A stretch of DNA of 64,000 nucleotides from Chondrus crispus (Eukaryota; Rhodophyta; Florideophyceae; Gigartinales; Gigartinaceae): contig NW_005179055.1 in assembly GCF_000350225.1 (NCBI RefSeq), positions 23,531 to 87,530 on the forward strand, read 5' to 3'. The notes below the pieces were generated by a model that saw only the letters and a program-made list of their open reading frames with translations, was not told where the DNA came from and did not search any database. The position numbers and the translations under genes are program-made. Positions 19,953 to 31,000 of the stretch are shown in pieces. Every line of letters starts with the position of its first letter. Position 1 is the stretch's first letter.

Positions 19953-21265
19953 TGAGCCGCGGACGGGAGAGGAGGAGGAGTTGAAGGGAAAATGTGGCGC
20001 GACGAGGGCGGGGGTGTGCTACGAGAAAGGCGTACGAAGGTGCGGGGTGTGGGGGCAGTTGACGACGTTGAGACCAATGAATATTCGGGAAATGCGTTTT
20101 TGTAACGTGCATGAAGCGCAAATCGTCTCCATCCCTCATCTTCATCACCTCCCGTTTCCTTGTCTCCATCCCCGCCCGCTATTGGCTTTCCTTTCTCTCT
20201 ACCACCGATCTTTCATTGCATCCATCCTCGCCTCGGCGTCTCCCATGATATAGAAAGACCCCTTTCCGTCCCTTTCGCGCCTCACCATCCCCTGCCATAG
20301 CCCCCCTCCCTCCTCTGGCAGTCCTACTCGTTTTTTTGTGTGGTCTCCGCTGTCAATCTCTTCATCTTGGCAGTCGTCCTGTCCGCACTGCCACTTTTCA
20401 CTTTCTGACCCGCTTTGCCCCCACATCCAGGTCTTCCTTGTTTTGCAATGTGTCTCTTCTAATTCCTATTCCCACGCCTTCTCGCACAGGTTGCACCGGT
20501 TTTTCGCCTGAACTTTCTATGTTTCCCACTCGGCTCATTTCTATCTTCTCTACCTTCTCGCACTTTTTGCCCACACGTTCGCCTTCTCCTCATCCACCAA
20601 GCCTCTGCTCCACTTTTCCTCCTCAGCCGCTGGCCTCACTCTGTGGGTTTTCTCATCTCTTTCCTTTCCGCCCAATGATGCCTCTTCCATCATAGCCCAC
20701 ACTTTGCTCACATATCTCGCACTGAATTTTCTCGTCTATCCCATCCTTCTCGATCTCTTTCTAAGATATGAAACCGCTAAAGTCCCTCACGTGGAGCTCA
20801 CCATCCCGGTCATCACATGTCTTGCCTCCCTACCGGCATTCTGGCTGTCTCATCTCCCAAACATACCAGTCCACACGTTCCATCATGTATGTCGACATAC
20901 TCGCCGCTCTCCCTTTCCTCGCCCAAATCTTGCATTTTTTCTGGGCATTGCGACCTGCCTCTGCAAATGTGCTAAAATTTGCAGATCTAACGCTAACCGT
21001 CACCCAACTTTTGATCGCACTTCGGCCTCTGTTGTCCCGGTCTTGGAGAGAGCTCCAGGGGTGTTGTTTTGTTATGCAAAGATGGTTTTGTTTTTATGCT
21101 TTGTGTTTCAGTTTAGCCTACTACTCGGGCCCATGTTGAAAAAGCGTCGATTGGATCGTTGTTTCGCTGATTTCCGATTCGATGTATAGCTGCAATGAAA
21201 ACTTACGAAAGATGGACCAGCAGAGTTGCTCGGAACGTTTGGTATTCGGTCGACCTTTGTAACTT
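19953..21265. other. Interval between U2A'-like and glycosyltransferase-like sequences
   Basis: From 20100 the plus strand is pyrimidine-rich and contains hydrophobic frames (20704-21189, 20768-21139). These may be remnants of the membrane-anchored N-terminal part of the Egghead-like gene, but frame breaks prevent a firm model. Confidence 0.3.
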
Positions 21266-22080
21266 ATGTTGTTGATATTCTGCGATGGGTTGTACGATCC
21301 AGACGGAGGGGCGCTGTACAAGGCTCGTGCGTCGAATTATGCGATCAAGGCGTCACCAGCAGATGAAATGGACTGGATTTTTCATGTTGACGAGGAAATG
21401 CGATTCAATGAGGACATGGTTCGTGCAATTATGCAGCATTGCGTGCGGGAACTTTACCTTACCTGTGTGGCTAAGACACATTTGGTGGCCGCCAATCGGG
21501 CAAGGTCCTATTCTGTATGGACGAGGGATGGCAAACTCGACAGTGGCAGGCGGCTGATACGTAGATAATGCAAACTGGGTAACAACGCTTGCCGACTCGG
21601 GACGGGTATCGGACGGCTGTGGGCGGTATCCGATCCAGTACGAGTGTAGGGAAATGTGGAGATGTGTGGGGAAGTGTGGGTAGGCATGCATGGTTCGTCT
21701 GTTGTCGCATCAATTTCGTGGAGAAAAATGTGACGTTTGACCATGGGGTTGAAGGGAGCATCGCAGAGGACGCGTTCTTCGGGATGACAGCGCAGTCGAG
21801 CAGGGTGCGATTGGCATGGATCGACGCGTTATTGTTCGAGCAGAGCCTGGTCCCGCAGAAGGAATCTGTCAAGCAGCGGGTGCGGTGGCTCGTAGGCGGA
21901 GTGTGCGTGGTGAGTAGCAAGCGGATCCCGTGGCGGTCGAGGGTCGTGATGGGAGTGTTGAAAACGCTGTGGACTTCAATGCCGTTGACTTACGCGGCGG
22001 TGCTGTTGATGGGATCGGGTACCACGGAGATTTCGCAGATGAACTGGTGCTGCTACGTGCCCCCACGCGCAGGAGGCCCC
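21266..22080 (+). pseudogene. Egghead-like family 2 glycosyltransferase, broken copy
   Basis: The pieces match the Egghead/BRE-3 type beta-mannosyltransferases that act in Golgi glycolipid synthesis. DGGALYKARASNYA and DWIFHVDEEMRF (the DXD-like donor site region) lie in the frame from 21266. PIGQGPILYGRG lies in a second frame at about 21487-21530. GSIAEDAFFGM and QRVRWLVGG (the QXXRW motif) then follow in the frame of 21589-22122. At least one frameshift separates them and the N-terminal part is not clear. This is a captured and decayed host gene within the CACTA element. Confidence 0.65.
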
Positions 22081-22392
22081 GCCTCGGCAAGAAGGGTGGG
22101 CTCTTCTCCACCGGCGACGTGAAGAGTAGAAGAGACCTCTACTTGTCCGCGTGCACCGCTTCCCTCCCCCCGCCGCGCAGGAGCTGCTCCCCGCCGTCCC
22201 GGACCGCTCTCTTCTGTGCTACCCCGCGCGCTCCCCCCCGGCGACGCCTCCCCGCCCGTGCCGGAGACCCCGACGCCATCGTCGAGGCAAGAAAGCGCGC
22301 TTCGCGCCCTGGTGATCCTCAGGGCCACGTAGTGCAACTCAGCGCGCCGGCGTGCATTTTTCTAAGCGCATCCAAGGGCATCGTGGGCAAGT

Positions 22393-22734
22393 TTGTCATC
22401 CGGGATGATGACCCGAGATCGGAAACGCAACTTTGAGGATCAGCTCGCGGCTGCCAAGCGCGCGGCAGAGGAGACGCAGCAGCTAGTAGCGGTGGCACGA
22501 CTGCCCGATGAGCTTCTGGAGGACTCGGCGGAGGCGTTGACAATCGCGCTGCGTGTGGCCGGCGGCGCAAGGATTGCGCGTAGATTCAGCGGTAGGGACA
22601 AACTCAGGAGCGTGGATGATTTTACGACGGCAGAGATCGGATGCATTGACCTTTTGAGCAGACCCGAAGAGGGTGCTCAAAATTGCCGGGCAGAGAGCTG
22701 TCGGGCGGAAACTGGGACACAAGGCTGGGGGTGA
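22393..22734 (+). CDS. Possible UBX-domain fragment
   Basis: A 113-codon frame (first Met) begins with a charged helical stretch (RKRNFEDQLAAAKRAAEE), followed by LTIALRV..GARIARRF and DKLRSVDDF. This resembles the first half of a UBX domain (pattern R-DG-R-RRF--D-L--V-DF) after the coiled coil seen in FAF1/UBXD7-type p97 cofactors. It then ends in unrelated residues. If correct it is a truncated captured gene. The match is short, so this is tentative. Confidence 0.35.
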   Translation: MSSGMMTRDRKRNFEDQLAAAKRAAEETQQLVAVARLPDELLEDSAEALTIALRVAGGARIARRFSGRDKLRSVDDFTTAEIGCIDLLSRPEEGAQNCRAESCRAETGTQGWG

Positions 22735-22918
22735 TGGGGCTTAGCAGAAGCACGATGCTGATTCTAAACGCAGATTGAGACCCGCGTATAGGCATGTTCT
22801 TGTATCCACACTTGAGAAGAGGCACGTGACTGGAGGTGTTTGTAGAAGAGAAATTGTGGTCACCCACTTGTAAATTATGCCATTTCGCGATTGCACATGA
22901 ACACCTTGTTCACTTCGC

Positions 22919-23623
22919 TCACGTACCGGTACAGCCGAGGTGCGCTGACCCGCACAAGTCGCCCCTCGCGGCTTTCCCCTCTGCTCTGCGCTCCCGAAAG
23001 AAGTGTCTCATGCGCTCTGTTGCCTCGTCCTCCAACACGCCGCCGCATACGTCTCGACACGTGTGAAACGGATGTTTCTTCTCATGCAAGGGTAGCCGCG
23101 TGCCGCACGCTCCAAGCCTCAAGTTATTGGCGGCGTTAACGACGGCGTCGACTTTGGCGAGAGCGAGTGCGCTGAGACACATAGGACACGGCTCCAGAGC
23201 CGAGGACAGAGTAGTGTCGTGCAGCCGCCAGTTGCTAGCGGCGGCGGCAGCGCGGCGCACGCAGAGGATCTCGGCATGCGCAGTGGGTTCGTGCAGCGAC
23301 TCGATGAGGTTGTGTGCCGCGGAAAGGACGGCCCCAGAACTGCACACCAGGACGGCGCCGACCGGGACTTCGCCCGGACTATAAGCGCGGCACGCTTCCG
23401 CGAGCGCGTCGCTCATGGGCTCGAGATGCGCCACTGTCGTGAAGCGAGTGCGTGGGAACGGGCGCAGGCGATGCAGGGGGGACGACCTCAGGAAGGAGAG
23501 CATAACGACGGTTCGGGGGGATGAAGGGGTGCGAGTGAAGGTAGGTAGAAATGCAAATGTGGAGGGCCGGTCGGCTGGATTAGGGATTTGTAAGGGCAGG
23601 ATGGATGAATCAGATCTGTACAA
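22919..23623 (-). CDS. tadA: TadA-type tRNA adenosine deaminase with N-terminal leader
   Basis: Converts the wobble adenosine of tRNA-Arg(ACG) to inosine; in photosynthetic eukaryotes the bacterial-type enzyme acts in the plastid. Of 234 codons, the last 160 or so form the deaminase domain: PVGAVLV, PTAHAEILCVRRA (the zinc-binding His and proton-shuttling Glu of HAE), LEPCPMC (PCxxC zinc ligands), and a TadA-like end (GVLEDEATERMRHFF). The first 60-70 residues are Ser/Arg/Pro-rich without acids, like an organelle transit peptide; translation could also begin at the Met of MLSFLRSS. The frame is uninterrupted and ends in TGA. It lies in the gene-bearing half of the CACTA element and, unlike its neighbours, looks intact. 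Confidence 0.8.
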   Translation of the reverse strand: MYRSDSSILPLQIPNPADRPSTFAFLPTFTRTPSSPRTVVMLSFLRSSPLHRLRPFPRTRFTTVAHLEPMSDALAEACRAYSPGEVPVGAVLVCSSGAVLSAAHNLIESLHEPTAHAEILCVRRAAAAASNWRLHDTTLSSALEPCPMCLSALALAKVDAVVNAANNLRLGACGTRLPLHEKKHPFHTCRDVCGGVLEDEATERMRHFFRERRAEGKAARGDLCGSAHLGCTGT

Positions 23624-24648
23624 TTTTGTACAGTAGTGGGACAGAAAATGACGGGATATGGTGGGAAGGTAGGGGATGATGTTTTGCAGTTCTTTTTGCT
23701 CAGTTTCTGAATAGATGGAACGAGGTTGTCCGGTTTCTAGATAGACGTAATGGCGTGCGTGAGCACGGGAGCGGAGTGCGTGGAGCGGGCGCCCAAGCCG
23801 CCTCCTCGCCTCAAACGTGATCGGGTGTGCGACCGCAACGTGTGCTGAAGAGCGTGCCGTCTCTGGGCAGCTGACAGCGCGCAGAGCCTCTCTGCTCCGT
23901 ACCGCGCGGCAGTTTCGCCGGACAAAGGAGCCCCCACGCGCCTCGTCACGGGTGTGTTACCAACAAGCGCCGGATCTCACGCATCTTTTGGCCGCCGCAC
24001 CGTGTAACCCCGCCCCTCCGCTGCGTCTGTGCCACAGTAAAAGAAGCGCACATCAGGATTGCCGTCCCCGACCGTGCCCAATTGCCACGCACGCGCCCCA
24101 TTTTGTAACAGACAATCCCGCCTCTCGCGCACACCATGTCCGACACTCCGCCACCATGATGCAGCTGCGCTGCAGCCCTGGACACGCTCAGCCGCCGCAC
24201 TGGAGGACGCCCCACTGGAAGGCGCTGAAGCTGCATTAGCCAAGGCGCCCGCCTGTGTACACGCCGTGCACGTCTTCCCACCGCCGTAATGGCAACCTGA
24301 AGGTCTTGACGCAATAACAGTGAGCCGTCGAGCGTCCTCCCCACGCCCGACTGTGAGGTTGCCATTGAATCTCGTGCCCCGGCTTACCCGCTTCTAGATG
24401 CAGCACGCACCGAGGTGCAGCTCTTTTGCGACATCGCGTTGCCAAGCTGCACGCCTTCTTCGCGGCGGTCGCGACCATTTCGATACACTTCGTTTTTGCA
24501 CTCGCCACTGCGCAGGGTACCGTTGAATGGTAAGCTCACCATCAAGAAACCAGAAGCGAATTCATTTATCTAACCACAAGAATCATGTGCGCATCAATTT
24601 ATTCTACATGCGTGAAAGCGTCTCACACATGTTCTCACTGTACTTGTA
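23624..24648. other. No recognised gene between tadA and the accessory ORF
   Basis: Short frames occur on both strands, none with a recognisable domain. The first 150 bp may carry the promoter of tadA. The end near 24600 is AT-rich and lies beyond the stop of the 24649-26097 gene. Confidence 0.3.
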
Positions 24649-26097
24649 CTAAATATCCTCGCTCCCTTCTGCGACCTCGGAGAGGGTTGTTCTACGACGT
24701 TTGGTTCTTAACCTGTCATCGGAGTTCAAACGTCTCTTCAGTTTCTTGACGTGCCTCTTTTTGGCAGCACGCCGTTCTTGTTTCACCTTTCTGAGCTCCT
24801 CAATTTGTTTATCAATCTCATCTGAGCTGGAAATAATTTCCTCTTCTTTTCCCTCTTCCTCGGAGTAATCCGAAGATTCACTGACTGCAGGATTCGTCTT
24901 CTTGTCCTTGGCGATCACAGGTTGTGTTGACGAGGGTTTGGATTTCGACATTATCTGCTTTTTGGCGCAGTCCCCAGTCCTACGTCGTACGCCATCTCGC
25001 TCTTGGCGGACACCTGCCATTGTCGTTTTGCCTCTGTATGTATGGGCCCGTTGCAAACGACTCAGGTTGGACTTATGAGAACTATCTTTTTGAGCTCCCA
25101 AAATGTTCGGGTGACATAGTGGATTTCCTCTAACCTTCGCAGCCGCACGGATTGTTCCTCGAGTTCCTTTGCGTACGTGTGTCGAACGAATTCGACTGGA
25201 TTCGTGGTTATTTGCGTCCATCCTTTCGGATACAGTCGGAGATGCCGGAGCGATCTTTGCGGACGTCTCTCGTACTGTGTATGCACTGAAACCGGTAGCA
25301 GGGTGGCTTGGTAACTGCGGTTGTTTCTTTCTCGTACGCAAATCATTTGCGAGAGAGTTGTCATCCTGATCCGCGACAAAATGCTCCGGTGAGTCTAATA
25401 TATCTCGTGCTACTGAAATAGCTCCCTCTTTGTCAAAAGATTGTTCGTTCCGTTGGGGTTTCGGGTGTTGGGATGCCATTCCGCTATTATTATCAAATAC
25501 TGTACGCCTACCATTTAGACTTTCCTTCTTCTCCTGCTTCAGTATAGATCTGCGTTTCGATCGCATTTTTGTGATCACGATCTTACGAATGGCAAACAAG
25601 CGCTGAGTCTGGGTCAGAGGATCGAACATGTGATCGACCGCTAGCTCGTGCACCAGAAGTTCGATGCGCTTCCCGTGCGCCAGGTGAGCTTCATTGTAAG
25701 TCATCTTCCCATACAAGTCACCGATACTTGAAACAGCTTTGTCATGGACGACTCGCATCAATGTTTCCGAAATCTCGTGTTCGACGAGATTCGAATCATA
25801 CCACCGATATTGATTACTCGGATTCGTGGCGTTTGCCTCGTTGTGACTCTTGACGTATCTTCCAACCTCCTTGATCGTGTTGTAGTAATTACGAGTGTCT
25901 TTTCCTTTTCTTTCTGACTGACTGCGGCTGTCACTTTTTGTGTACGACCGTTTCGCGATGGATTCTGGGATGAGGGGAGGACGAACAGCATTAGGGTCAT
26001 TCGGAAAAAGCCCTGCCGGTTTGAGAAGCTGGCGAAGCGTTTGGACGGAATGGTTCATTGCGCTACGTAAAGCTGGAAGAACGCTAATGGAATACAA
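24649..26097 (-). CDS. Basic coiled-coil accessory protein of the CACTA element (TnpA-like role?)
   Basis: An uninterrupted 482-codon gene ending in TAG. No known domain was recognised. The N-terminal half is mixed alpha-helical (WYDSNLVEHEISETLMRVV region); the C terminus has an acidic cluster (SEEEGKEEE) followed by a strongly basic coiled-coil stretch (RRAAKKRHVKKLKRRLNS) typical of nuclear DNA-binding proteins. It is divergent from the transposase, with 287 bp between the two start codons. By position it could be the TnpA-like partner that binds subterminal repeats; that role is an inference from CACTA biology. Confidence 0.55.
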   Translation of the reverse strand: MYSISVLPALRSAMNHSVQTLRQLLKPAGLFPNDPNAVRPPLIPESIAKRSYTKSDSRSQSERKGKDTRNYYNTIKEVGRYVKSHNEANATNPSNQYRWYDSNLVEHEISETLMRVVHDKAVSSIGDLYGKMTYNEAHLAHGKRIELLVHELAVDHMFDPLTQTQRLFAIRKIVITKMRSKRRSILKQEKKESLNGRRTVFDNNSGMASQHPKPQRNEQSFDKEGAISVARDILDSPEHFVADQDDNSLANDLRTRKKQPQLPSHPATGFSAYTVRETSAKIAPASPTVSERMDANNHESSRIRSTHVRKGTRGTIRAAAKVRGNPLCHPNILGAQKDSSHKSNLSRLQRAHTYRGKTTMAGVRQERDGVRRRTGDCAKKQIMSKSKPSSTQPVIAKDKKTNPAVSESSDYSEEEGKEEEIISSSDEIDKQIEELRKVKQERRAAKKRHVKKLKRRLNSDDRLRTKRRRTTLSEVAEGSEDI

Positions 26098-26384
26098 TTG
26101 AGTGTGGTACTAGCTAAAACTCTCCAAACAGGAGGACCTATTTCGCTCGTCGTATACACTGACTACCTCCATCACAATTTCGAAGAGAAAGTGGCTTCTT
26201 TTTCGTTTCGGCTCCTTTTCCCGCGCAGCCACAGGCAGATAAACACTCACTGAGACTCACCAGGTATGGTATGTACAATCTAACTCGCATTTCATTGCGA
26301 TAGATGTTCTGCAAGCGTTTCAGATCTCTACATTGATCCTCAAAATCAGTCTGACTCGATTCGCCTCTACAAATCTAGATTGAC
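26098..26384. promoter_or_regulatory. Shared divergent promoter region of the CACTA element
   Basis: The start codons of the accessory gene (minus) and transposase (plus) face away from each other across this 287-bp interval, so it must hold both promoters. No canonical TATA box was pinned down. Confidence 0.4.
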
Positions 26385-29300
26385 ATGAGTTCTCGGCCGA
26401 AGAGATTCATATGCCTAGCCCACTACAGATGTGCGTGCACTCTACCCGGAAAGCCTGTTTCAGAATCTACCATGAAGGCACACCGGAACCGCGCAAATCA
26501 GAGAAGGGCATTATTAAATCTCGCTAATCTCCCGAGAGGGCCCCGCTACTCTGAACGAGATGCAGCCGAGCAGTTCAGAGAGTTCATGAATCTTTCCAGC
26601 ACAGAACGATTGGTTGGGTCCTCATCTTACCGGCTTCCGTGGCCTGATCCAAATTTTACCAACCCTACTATTGCCCCCCACACAGAAAACGAGGAGCTTG
26701 ATAGATCGCATGTTTCTCGAGGCCACCAACGGGCCGTTTCACAGTCATTATCGAGGTTCGAGGAAGATGGGGAGGGTATTGACAGCGACATGCAATCTCC
26801 AGATTTCGACAACACCCCCTCAGAAAGCGACGAATTTCAATCTGTCAGTGAATACGACTGCCACGGAGAAGAATATTCAGACGAATTTTGTGTGTATGAA
26901 GAAGAGGGCGAGGAACGGCATTTTGGAAATGTTAATGTTGGTATTCATGCCGATGCTGAAGTAAGATTTCGTGAATGGATGGGGCTCGAGCGTAAGTGGA
27001 TTGAACTATTTATGCGATTCGGTGTCAAGTTGACCGTCATGGAGGCAATATTGCGGCTCCTCAGAGCACCCTTTAAGGCAACGCAAATACGACGTAACCT
27101 CGAAAAGTACACGCAGTTCTACCCCATTCGGTACATTTCATGCCGAGGTCACAGACTGCTAGAGAAAGAATCAAATATCCTACAGTGCGAGAGCATGGTG
27201 GCCAGCGGCTTGCGTTGTGAGATATGCGTGTCATCCAGAGAACCGGATTTAATTACTTTCCAATATCTTCCTCTAGAGCCGAGACTGCGTGCCTGGGTTG
27301 CTGAAGAAAAGAGTTGCAGAACATTGTTTGAATATTATCAAACTCAGTCAAATGAATCTGTTGTTCGTAGGGAAACTGGAAAAAATGGTCTATACTACGA
27401 AGATATTTTTGACGGCTCTCTTTTTACGAGAATTCTTCAGAAGAACGGGGGAATCGAGGCTTCGAAATACGATGTCTTCATTGCCCCGAGTTGTGACGGT
27501 TTTGCGCCTTATCAAAAAGGACAGTACAGCTGTTGGCCGATTGTAGCACTGAATCATAATCTACCTCCCAGTAAGCGATTCATCATGAAGAACACAATAC
27601 CGCTGGGTTTTGTTCAAGGTCCGTCAGAACCAAAGCAGATACATACTTGGTTCACACCTCTCAAAGAGGAAGTCGATCGCATAAACGATAGCGGTGGTTC
27701 AATGATGCGATTCTTCGACGGCATAGAGAGACGAGTTCGAGTGCACGTCATTTTCTGCACTGTAGACGAGCCTGCTGTAACTAAAATGGCAGGTCTGAGA
27801 GGCCACAACAGCAAGGTGCCCTGCCGGTACTGTGAAATCCGGGGTGTTTGGTCTCCGTTCCACTCACATGTCTACTTTCCAACTCGCTGCGAGGTGATTG
27901 AAAGCTCTGCAAACGCTCAGAAAGGTCTTCAAATCTCTTCATGCGATGAACCCACCAAGTTGAGGGATATTTACGATCCCAGTGATCCCCCTATGCGAAC
28001 CGAAGACGAGATTGAGATTGTTCTGCTTGATCTTGACGATGATTCTCCGTTGTCAACGAACGAAAAGGAGAGACTATCTTGTGATTCTGGGCTCAAAAAA
28101 GGACTGTACCGCTCACAATTCGTTCAATTGTACCGTACATATCATTCCCACCTGATATCATGCACAAATTCATGAACATCTGCCATGATCTTATTTCAAT
28201 TTTCAAAGGAAATTGTATCCATCTTGCATCCGACATTCTTGACGGCAAAGACAAATTTGTTTTGTCATCAACTCAATGGAGGATGATCGATAAAGAAATG
28301 GACTCCATAAAGAACGGAACATCGGCTTCCGTATTTCCAGATGTTCCGAGGAACTGTAAGTACGGGGCGCATTGGAAAGCTGCTGAGTGCTTGGAATTCA
28401 TCACCAATTACGCCTTGATCGTCTTTGAAGGGCGTCTGCCGAAGAAATACATGAAGAACATTCATTCGTTAAGTGTCATCGTTGAGCTTTGTCGACGACC
28501 AGCGCTATCCGAAATTGATGTAGAACGCCTGAAGGAGCTCGGCGTTGAGTTTGTGCGTGGTTATGAGGATTTATACTATCGGAAAAATCCGAGACGAGTA
28601 GGGGTCTGCAAGTCTACAATTCACAGTATGGTTCACCTCGGATGGGCTGTAGAGCAGTGTGGACCGCCAATATATTACAGTCAGTTCTGGGTAGAACGAT
28701 ATATTGGTGATATCAAAAGCCGTCTTCACGCCACCAATCTCGCTGCAGAATCTTTGAATGAAAACGCGAAATCTGCAATACGGGTAAATCTGTTCTACGG
28801 GAACCATTTTGCGTCTAAGAAAGATGACCTGTTTGATATGGAAATGGAAATCAGTCAAAGCGCCAATCAAGAAATTGTCCTCTTGGCTCCATGGGACAAA
28901 GAATCATTGGAGGATGGGTACCACATTCGAAAAAACACTCGTGATCTTCTCATCAAGCTCGTTCAGAAATCTGAGGAGGTGGATGCTAAGGAGGCTGGAA
29001 GGGCCATCAAAGAGGACGAGATATGGTCTTTCGGAAGAATGAAAATATCGTGTGGGGATGGAATCCAGGTCATTGGAGCTCGTGACGCCAGAAGGCATCG
29101 TAAGAAAATGGTGAGATCAGATTTCTACGTCGCCGCTGAGTTTCAAAATTCCGTTCACACTGATGGTCGTGACGTTTATTATGGTCGCATCCTCAAGATT
29201 TTGCGATACAATTTCAGGTGTCTTTCTGAAGAAAATACTAAAGAACTGGTACTTGTGGAGTGGTCACGCAAACTTTGGGCCGATTCCTTTGGCCAAGTAT

Positions 29301-29512
29301 ATTGTGGAAGAGAACTCAACCAAAGTTTCACAAACGCGACAATAGAGGATGCTTCGATTATTCTGAATGGGATCGGAATTGTTGAGCATTGCAGTCCTTC
29401 ATTCCGTGGGACGAGGACATATTTTGTCGATCCTTCGCGCAGTAGCCGACAGCTTCTATCACCTGAAAGGGTTGGGGTGGATGGTGTGAACAGAAACTTG
29501 GAATCTCGGTGA
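26385..29512 (+). pseudogene. Tnp2-type CACTA transposase with one frameshift
   Basis: DDE-type transposase that cuts and joins the element ends. The first frame (26385-28175) starts MSSRPKRF, has an acidic middle, then the Tnp2 domain: APSCDGFAPY (first catalytic Asp region), CTVDEPAVTKMAGLRGHNSK (second Asp region) and CRYC. Near 28130 the coding sense shifts: FPPDIMHKFMN, the family's PxDxMH motif, lies in the second frame, which runs to a TGA at 29512 and includes MVHLGWAVEQCGPP and FWVERYIGDIKSRLH. Together they give about 1,040 residues. A single-base indel or a very short intron around 28120-28150 would explain the shift; I favour an indel. Confidence 0.82.
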
Positions 29513-30780
29513 GATAGGAAAAGGGACGCCGTTCGAGGTTAGCCCCTCGCTGAGAGGTTCCCCATGTTGAGATTTATTCGGAACGTGGAAGCACATCGCG
29601 CCTTGAGAACACAATGTTGCAATCACGCGACAGCCTCCACAGCATTTTGAGCAGAGACCCTTTTTGCATAAACGTGCACGGCGCGATGGAAATCCAAATT
29701 GAGAATGAGCTGGTTGATCAGGCCGATGGAGATGTAAGGCGGCTTTATATGAGAGAAAGGAGAAGGGGACGTCGCAAAAACGATTGTCTCTAAGATTACG
29801 ATCTAAGAAAAGTCGGGGGATGGAAGACATGGAAACAGGGAGGGGAATATTGTTTTCAAAAACCTACGAATGTACTCATTCCGTGCCCCCGGCGCTGCAT
29901 GTCACGCCAACTGAAATCGTCAAGGCGGCATTGTTGTGATTGGCCTTCAAGTTTTGCAACGCAGGGGAAAAGTCGGAAAACAACGAGATGGTGACGGATC
30001 CAAAAAGCGAATGGGCAGACATCGCTGGTCAACAACGGGAAGAGAGTCTCGGGAGAGAGGAGCGCTGCAACAAAGAAGCATAATGTTCACAGCGGAGCGT
30101 GAGCAAACGATCGTTTGCTCTTGTCGACAAGGGGGTAGGGAGGGGGAGTTTGGAGCACCCTGCAATTGCAATGGCTTCCCCCCCAAACTGCATCATAACC
30201 TACCTTGCTGTCGCCCCAGACTTATGTACGACGAAGGTCACTCCAGGCGAAAGACATGCTGGGGGCCGAGTTGACAGCGTCTTCACGCGAGGGAATCGAC
30301 AACTTTGAGGGCGCGACTATCTCTCTCCAGTCGCCCCGTGACGGCGGCCTCCCCTGTTGCAGCGGCAGCAGCGGCGGTGAGGGCGAAGGCAGGCGCAAAG
30401 CTGCGCGAGCGCGTGGACTCAGGTTCGTCGCTGGACGCAGCCGTGCAGTTCCTGGGGCTGAAAAAGAGCAGCACGGTCTCGTGCTGGTCGCAGCCCGTCG
30501 AACTACGCGCCGGGTGCTGGCGGGACGCCGAGCAACAACGGGGTCTGGAACGGGAGCACGACGGACCACAAGGCGAGCAAGCTATCCGAGCTATGAACGG
30601 GCGCATGGGAGAGAGTTCGGGCGGCGGGGATTCATTACATCAATGCTGTAAGGAAGTGATCTGGACGTTATGATATGAAGATGGAATAAAGAAAACCCCT
30701 GATCCGAAGCGATGTATATGAGCAGTTCTGTGCTCGTTATAGAACTAATTTTGTGCATTGATCCTTCTATTTACGCCCAG
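29513..30780. other. CACTA right arm without recognised genes
   Basis: Only short overlapping frames on both strands (for example 30205-30651 plus and 30569-30222 minus) in an Arg/Ala-rich GC-rich stretch, with no recognisable protein. Confidence 0.35.
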
Positions 30781-30985
30781 AAATGCGGTCAATTCGGAGT
30801 GCTGACGGAGTACCTGTGATGCATTCGGAGTGTACCTGGACGTTATTCGGAGTGTCTCTGTGGCCCACCTGTCGGTATAAATTAACAAATGTACCTGAAA
30901 GTGAATAACTCCGTCTATGCTCCGGAAGACCTCCGTAGCGCGTCCGGATGTCACATGTCGAACGCACTCCGGTGGCACTCCGGTA
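30781..30985. repeat. Right subterminal repeats of the CACTA element
   Basis: ATTCGGAGTG near 30792, 30823 and 30845, then ACCTCCG and CACTCCGGTGGCACTCCGG (about 30965-30983). These mirror the left end in inverted orientation. Confidence 0.7.
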
Positions 30986-31000
30986 GGTTTACTAGGGCAA

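Larger units (their letters stand above)
18010..30997 (+). mobile_element. CACTA-type (CMC) DNA transposon, 12,988 bp, TSD CAA
   Basis: The terminal inverted repeats are CCCTAGTAAACCTA at 18010-18023 and its reverse complement at 30984-30997. They are flanked by CAA at 18007-18009 and 30998-31000; a 3-bp duplication is the CACTA signature. Both ends carry subterminal arrays of CGGAGTG/CACTCCG-type motifs. The interior has a Tnp2-type transposase (26385-29512), a divergent accessory gene (26097-24649), and a left half filled with copies of host genes. The termini start CCCTA rather than CACTA. The transposase has one frameshift, so movement by this copy alone is doubtful. Confidence 0.88.
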
